A stretch of DNA of 64,000 bases, taken from assembly GCA_021845645.1 (NCBI GenBank), contig JAJZVM010000013.1, forward strand, positions 1 through 64,000. Reading direction: 5' to 3'. Origin of the DNA: Bacillota bacterium (GTDB lineage Bacteria > Bacillota_E > JAJZYS01 > JAJYTV01). Numbering within the stretch: the stretch's first letter is position 1; each line of letters starts with the position of its first letter. Under the pieces are notes generated by a model, which saw nothing but the letters and a program-made list of their open reading frames with translations, had not been told where the DNA came from and did no database searches. Shown here in pieces: positions 63,392 through 64,000 of this stretch. Position numbers and translations under genes: made by a program.

Positions 63392-63622
63392 ATGACACAC
63401 GCAGAGCCCAAGGGACCGGTCGGAGCGCTCGAGTGGACGCGCAGGCTGCGCGTCGGCGAGGCCTGGCTCGTCTCCGGAGGCTTCGTCGCAGCCGGCCCCG
63501 ACATGGCGGCCCAGGCCGTCAAGGCCGAGAGGCGCCGCAGCAGGCCCCAGAGCTATGGGGGCGGCGGCGAGGGCTTCAGCGTCAGCCAGCAGCTGGGCCT
63601 CATGCGCCACAGGCCCTGCTGA
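63392..63622 (+). CDS. Small conserved-looking hypothetical protein
   Basis: 76 residues, start MTHAEPKGPVGALEW, with a basic middle (KAERRRSRPQSY), a GGGG run and a Cys at the last position. The ATG at 63392 follows GGAGGAGGG at ideal spacing; another ATG two codons earlier (63386) is too close to it. No signal peptide or membrane segment. I do not recognise a family. The strong ribosome binding site, the elaborate leader and a hairpin after the stop make it a likely real gene. Confidence 0.6.
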   Translation: MTHAEPKGPVGALEWTRRLRVGEAWLVSGGFVAAGPDMAAQAVKAERRRSRPQSYGGGGEGFSVSQQLGLMRHRPC

Positions 63623-63647
63623 CCTCGACCACCAAAGCACATGCAGT

Positions 63648-63674
63648 GGGCCGTCCGGCTTGACCGGGCGGCCC
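63648..63674 (+). terminator. Hairpin after the small-protein gene
   Basis: An 11-base-pair stem (GGGCCGTCCGG with CCGGGCGGCCC, one G-T pair) with a five-base loop, 26 bases after the stop, followed by TTCGCGTT. T content is modest, so termination efficiency is uncertain. Confidence 0.6.
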
Positions 63675-63711
63675 TTCGCGTTCCCGTGTTCGGCCTCAGG
63701 TGGCACCAGTG

Positions 63712-64000
63712 ATGACCATCAAGATTGTATACCCCGACGGCTGCCCGACTTGGAGGTTGACCCATCAGCTGGTGCCAAAAGCGCTCACAGCCGCAGGGCA
63801 CTTTACGCCGAGGTGCACCTGCGCCTGTCAGCGCCCCGGCCGAGGCCGCAGGCTGGCATGCATGGTTCGCCCACGATACTCGTGGACGACGCGGATCCGT
63901 TTCCCAGCTCCGACGGCGCTGCGTGGTCTTGCCGTTTGTACAGGAATGCCGTGGGCTTTGAGGGCGCCCCGAGCATGTCGGCCTTGGTGGAAGTGCTGCA
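63712..64000 (+). pseudogene. Thioredoxin-like protein gene, frameshifted, cut by window end
   Basis: From ATG 63712 one frame reads MTIKIVYPDGCPTW, the beta-strand and Cys-Pro start of a small thioredoxin-like family. After about position 63815 the family match continues in a different frame: GSPTILVDDADPFP, WSCRLYRNAVGFEGAPSM and SALVEVL. Together they outline a protein of about 90-100 residues whose middle is garbled (RPRPRPQAG region). It is either a decayed gene or contains a sequencing error. Related proteins often sit by organomercurial-lyase genes. The 3' end is outside the window. Confidence 0.55.

Noticed and set aside
1..64000. Insertion sequences, phage genes, tRNA or rRNA genes
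   Set aside because: No transposase, integrase, phage structural motif, cloverleaf or rRNA segment was recognised in the window.

Overview
The window looks like a chromosomal segment of a high-G+C, Gram-positive Bacillota (Firmicutes). Three things point there: an RNA polymerase delta-subunit gene (rpoE) directly upstream of pyrG, an arrangement typical of Bacilli and relatives; a long run of SLH-domain (S-layer homology) surface proteins; and strong AGGAGG-type ribosome binding sites before most genes. A secreted sedolisin (kumamolisin-type, acid-active family) and surface proteins very poor in charged residues suggest an acid-tolerant or acidophilic, Alicyclobacillus- or Sulfobacillus-like lifestyle. 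The species cannot be named from the sequence.

Layout. (1) About 0.1-20.1 kb is a surface-glycan locus: GDP-mannose dehydratase and a GDP-6-deoxy-hexulose reductase (GDP-D-rhamnose-type precursor), two methyltransferases, four glycosyltransferases, a Wzm/Wzt ABC exporter, a polyprenyl-phosphate sugar transferase (initiating enzyme), a DUF2079 membrane protein and a WaaL/Wzy-type ligase with a C-terminal helical repeat. The first ~12 kb is visibly less G+C-rich than the rest. (2) 20.3-40.1 kb on the minus strand holds six large exported proteins: four tandem paralogues with N-terminal SLH domains and Ig-like repeats (S-layer candidates), a sedolisin protease with a very long Ig-like stalk, and a protein with C-terminal SLH domains. 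(3) 40.9-50.9 kb carries an oligopeptide-type ABC importer (binding protein and two permeases, no ATPases), three M20 amidohydrolases, a divergent FolC-like ligase and an MmgE/PrpD protein; the pathway is unknown. (4) 51-53 kb is rpoE-pyrG with a hairpin and T-run between them. (5) 53.1-56.3 kb holds chromate-resistance-type genes (ChrB split over two genes plus a second ChrB C-domain gene), a beta-propeller protein and an MFS remnant. (6) 56.5-63.0 kb has a PAP2 phosphatase, a MacAB-like efflux system and its divergent two-component system. (7) 63.0-64.0 kb has a small-protein gene with a long folded leader and a frameshifted thioredoxin-like gene at the window edge.

How it may work together: the glycan genes next to the S-layer genes resemble S-layer glycosylation (slg) clusters of Geobacillus and Aneurinibacillus. 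The likely scheme is that the sugar transferase primes undecaprenyl phosphate, the GT4 enzymes extend the chain, methyltransferases cap it, Wzm/Wzt exports it after recognising the cap, and the WaaL-like ligase transfers it to surface proteins held by SLH domains. This scheme is inferred from family membership and gene order, not shown directly. Several starts were moved from the longest reading frame to internal ATG/GTG codons with good ribosome binding sites. Two genes appear to start at CTG.
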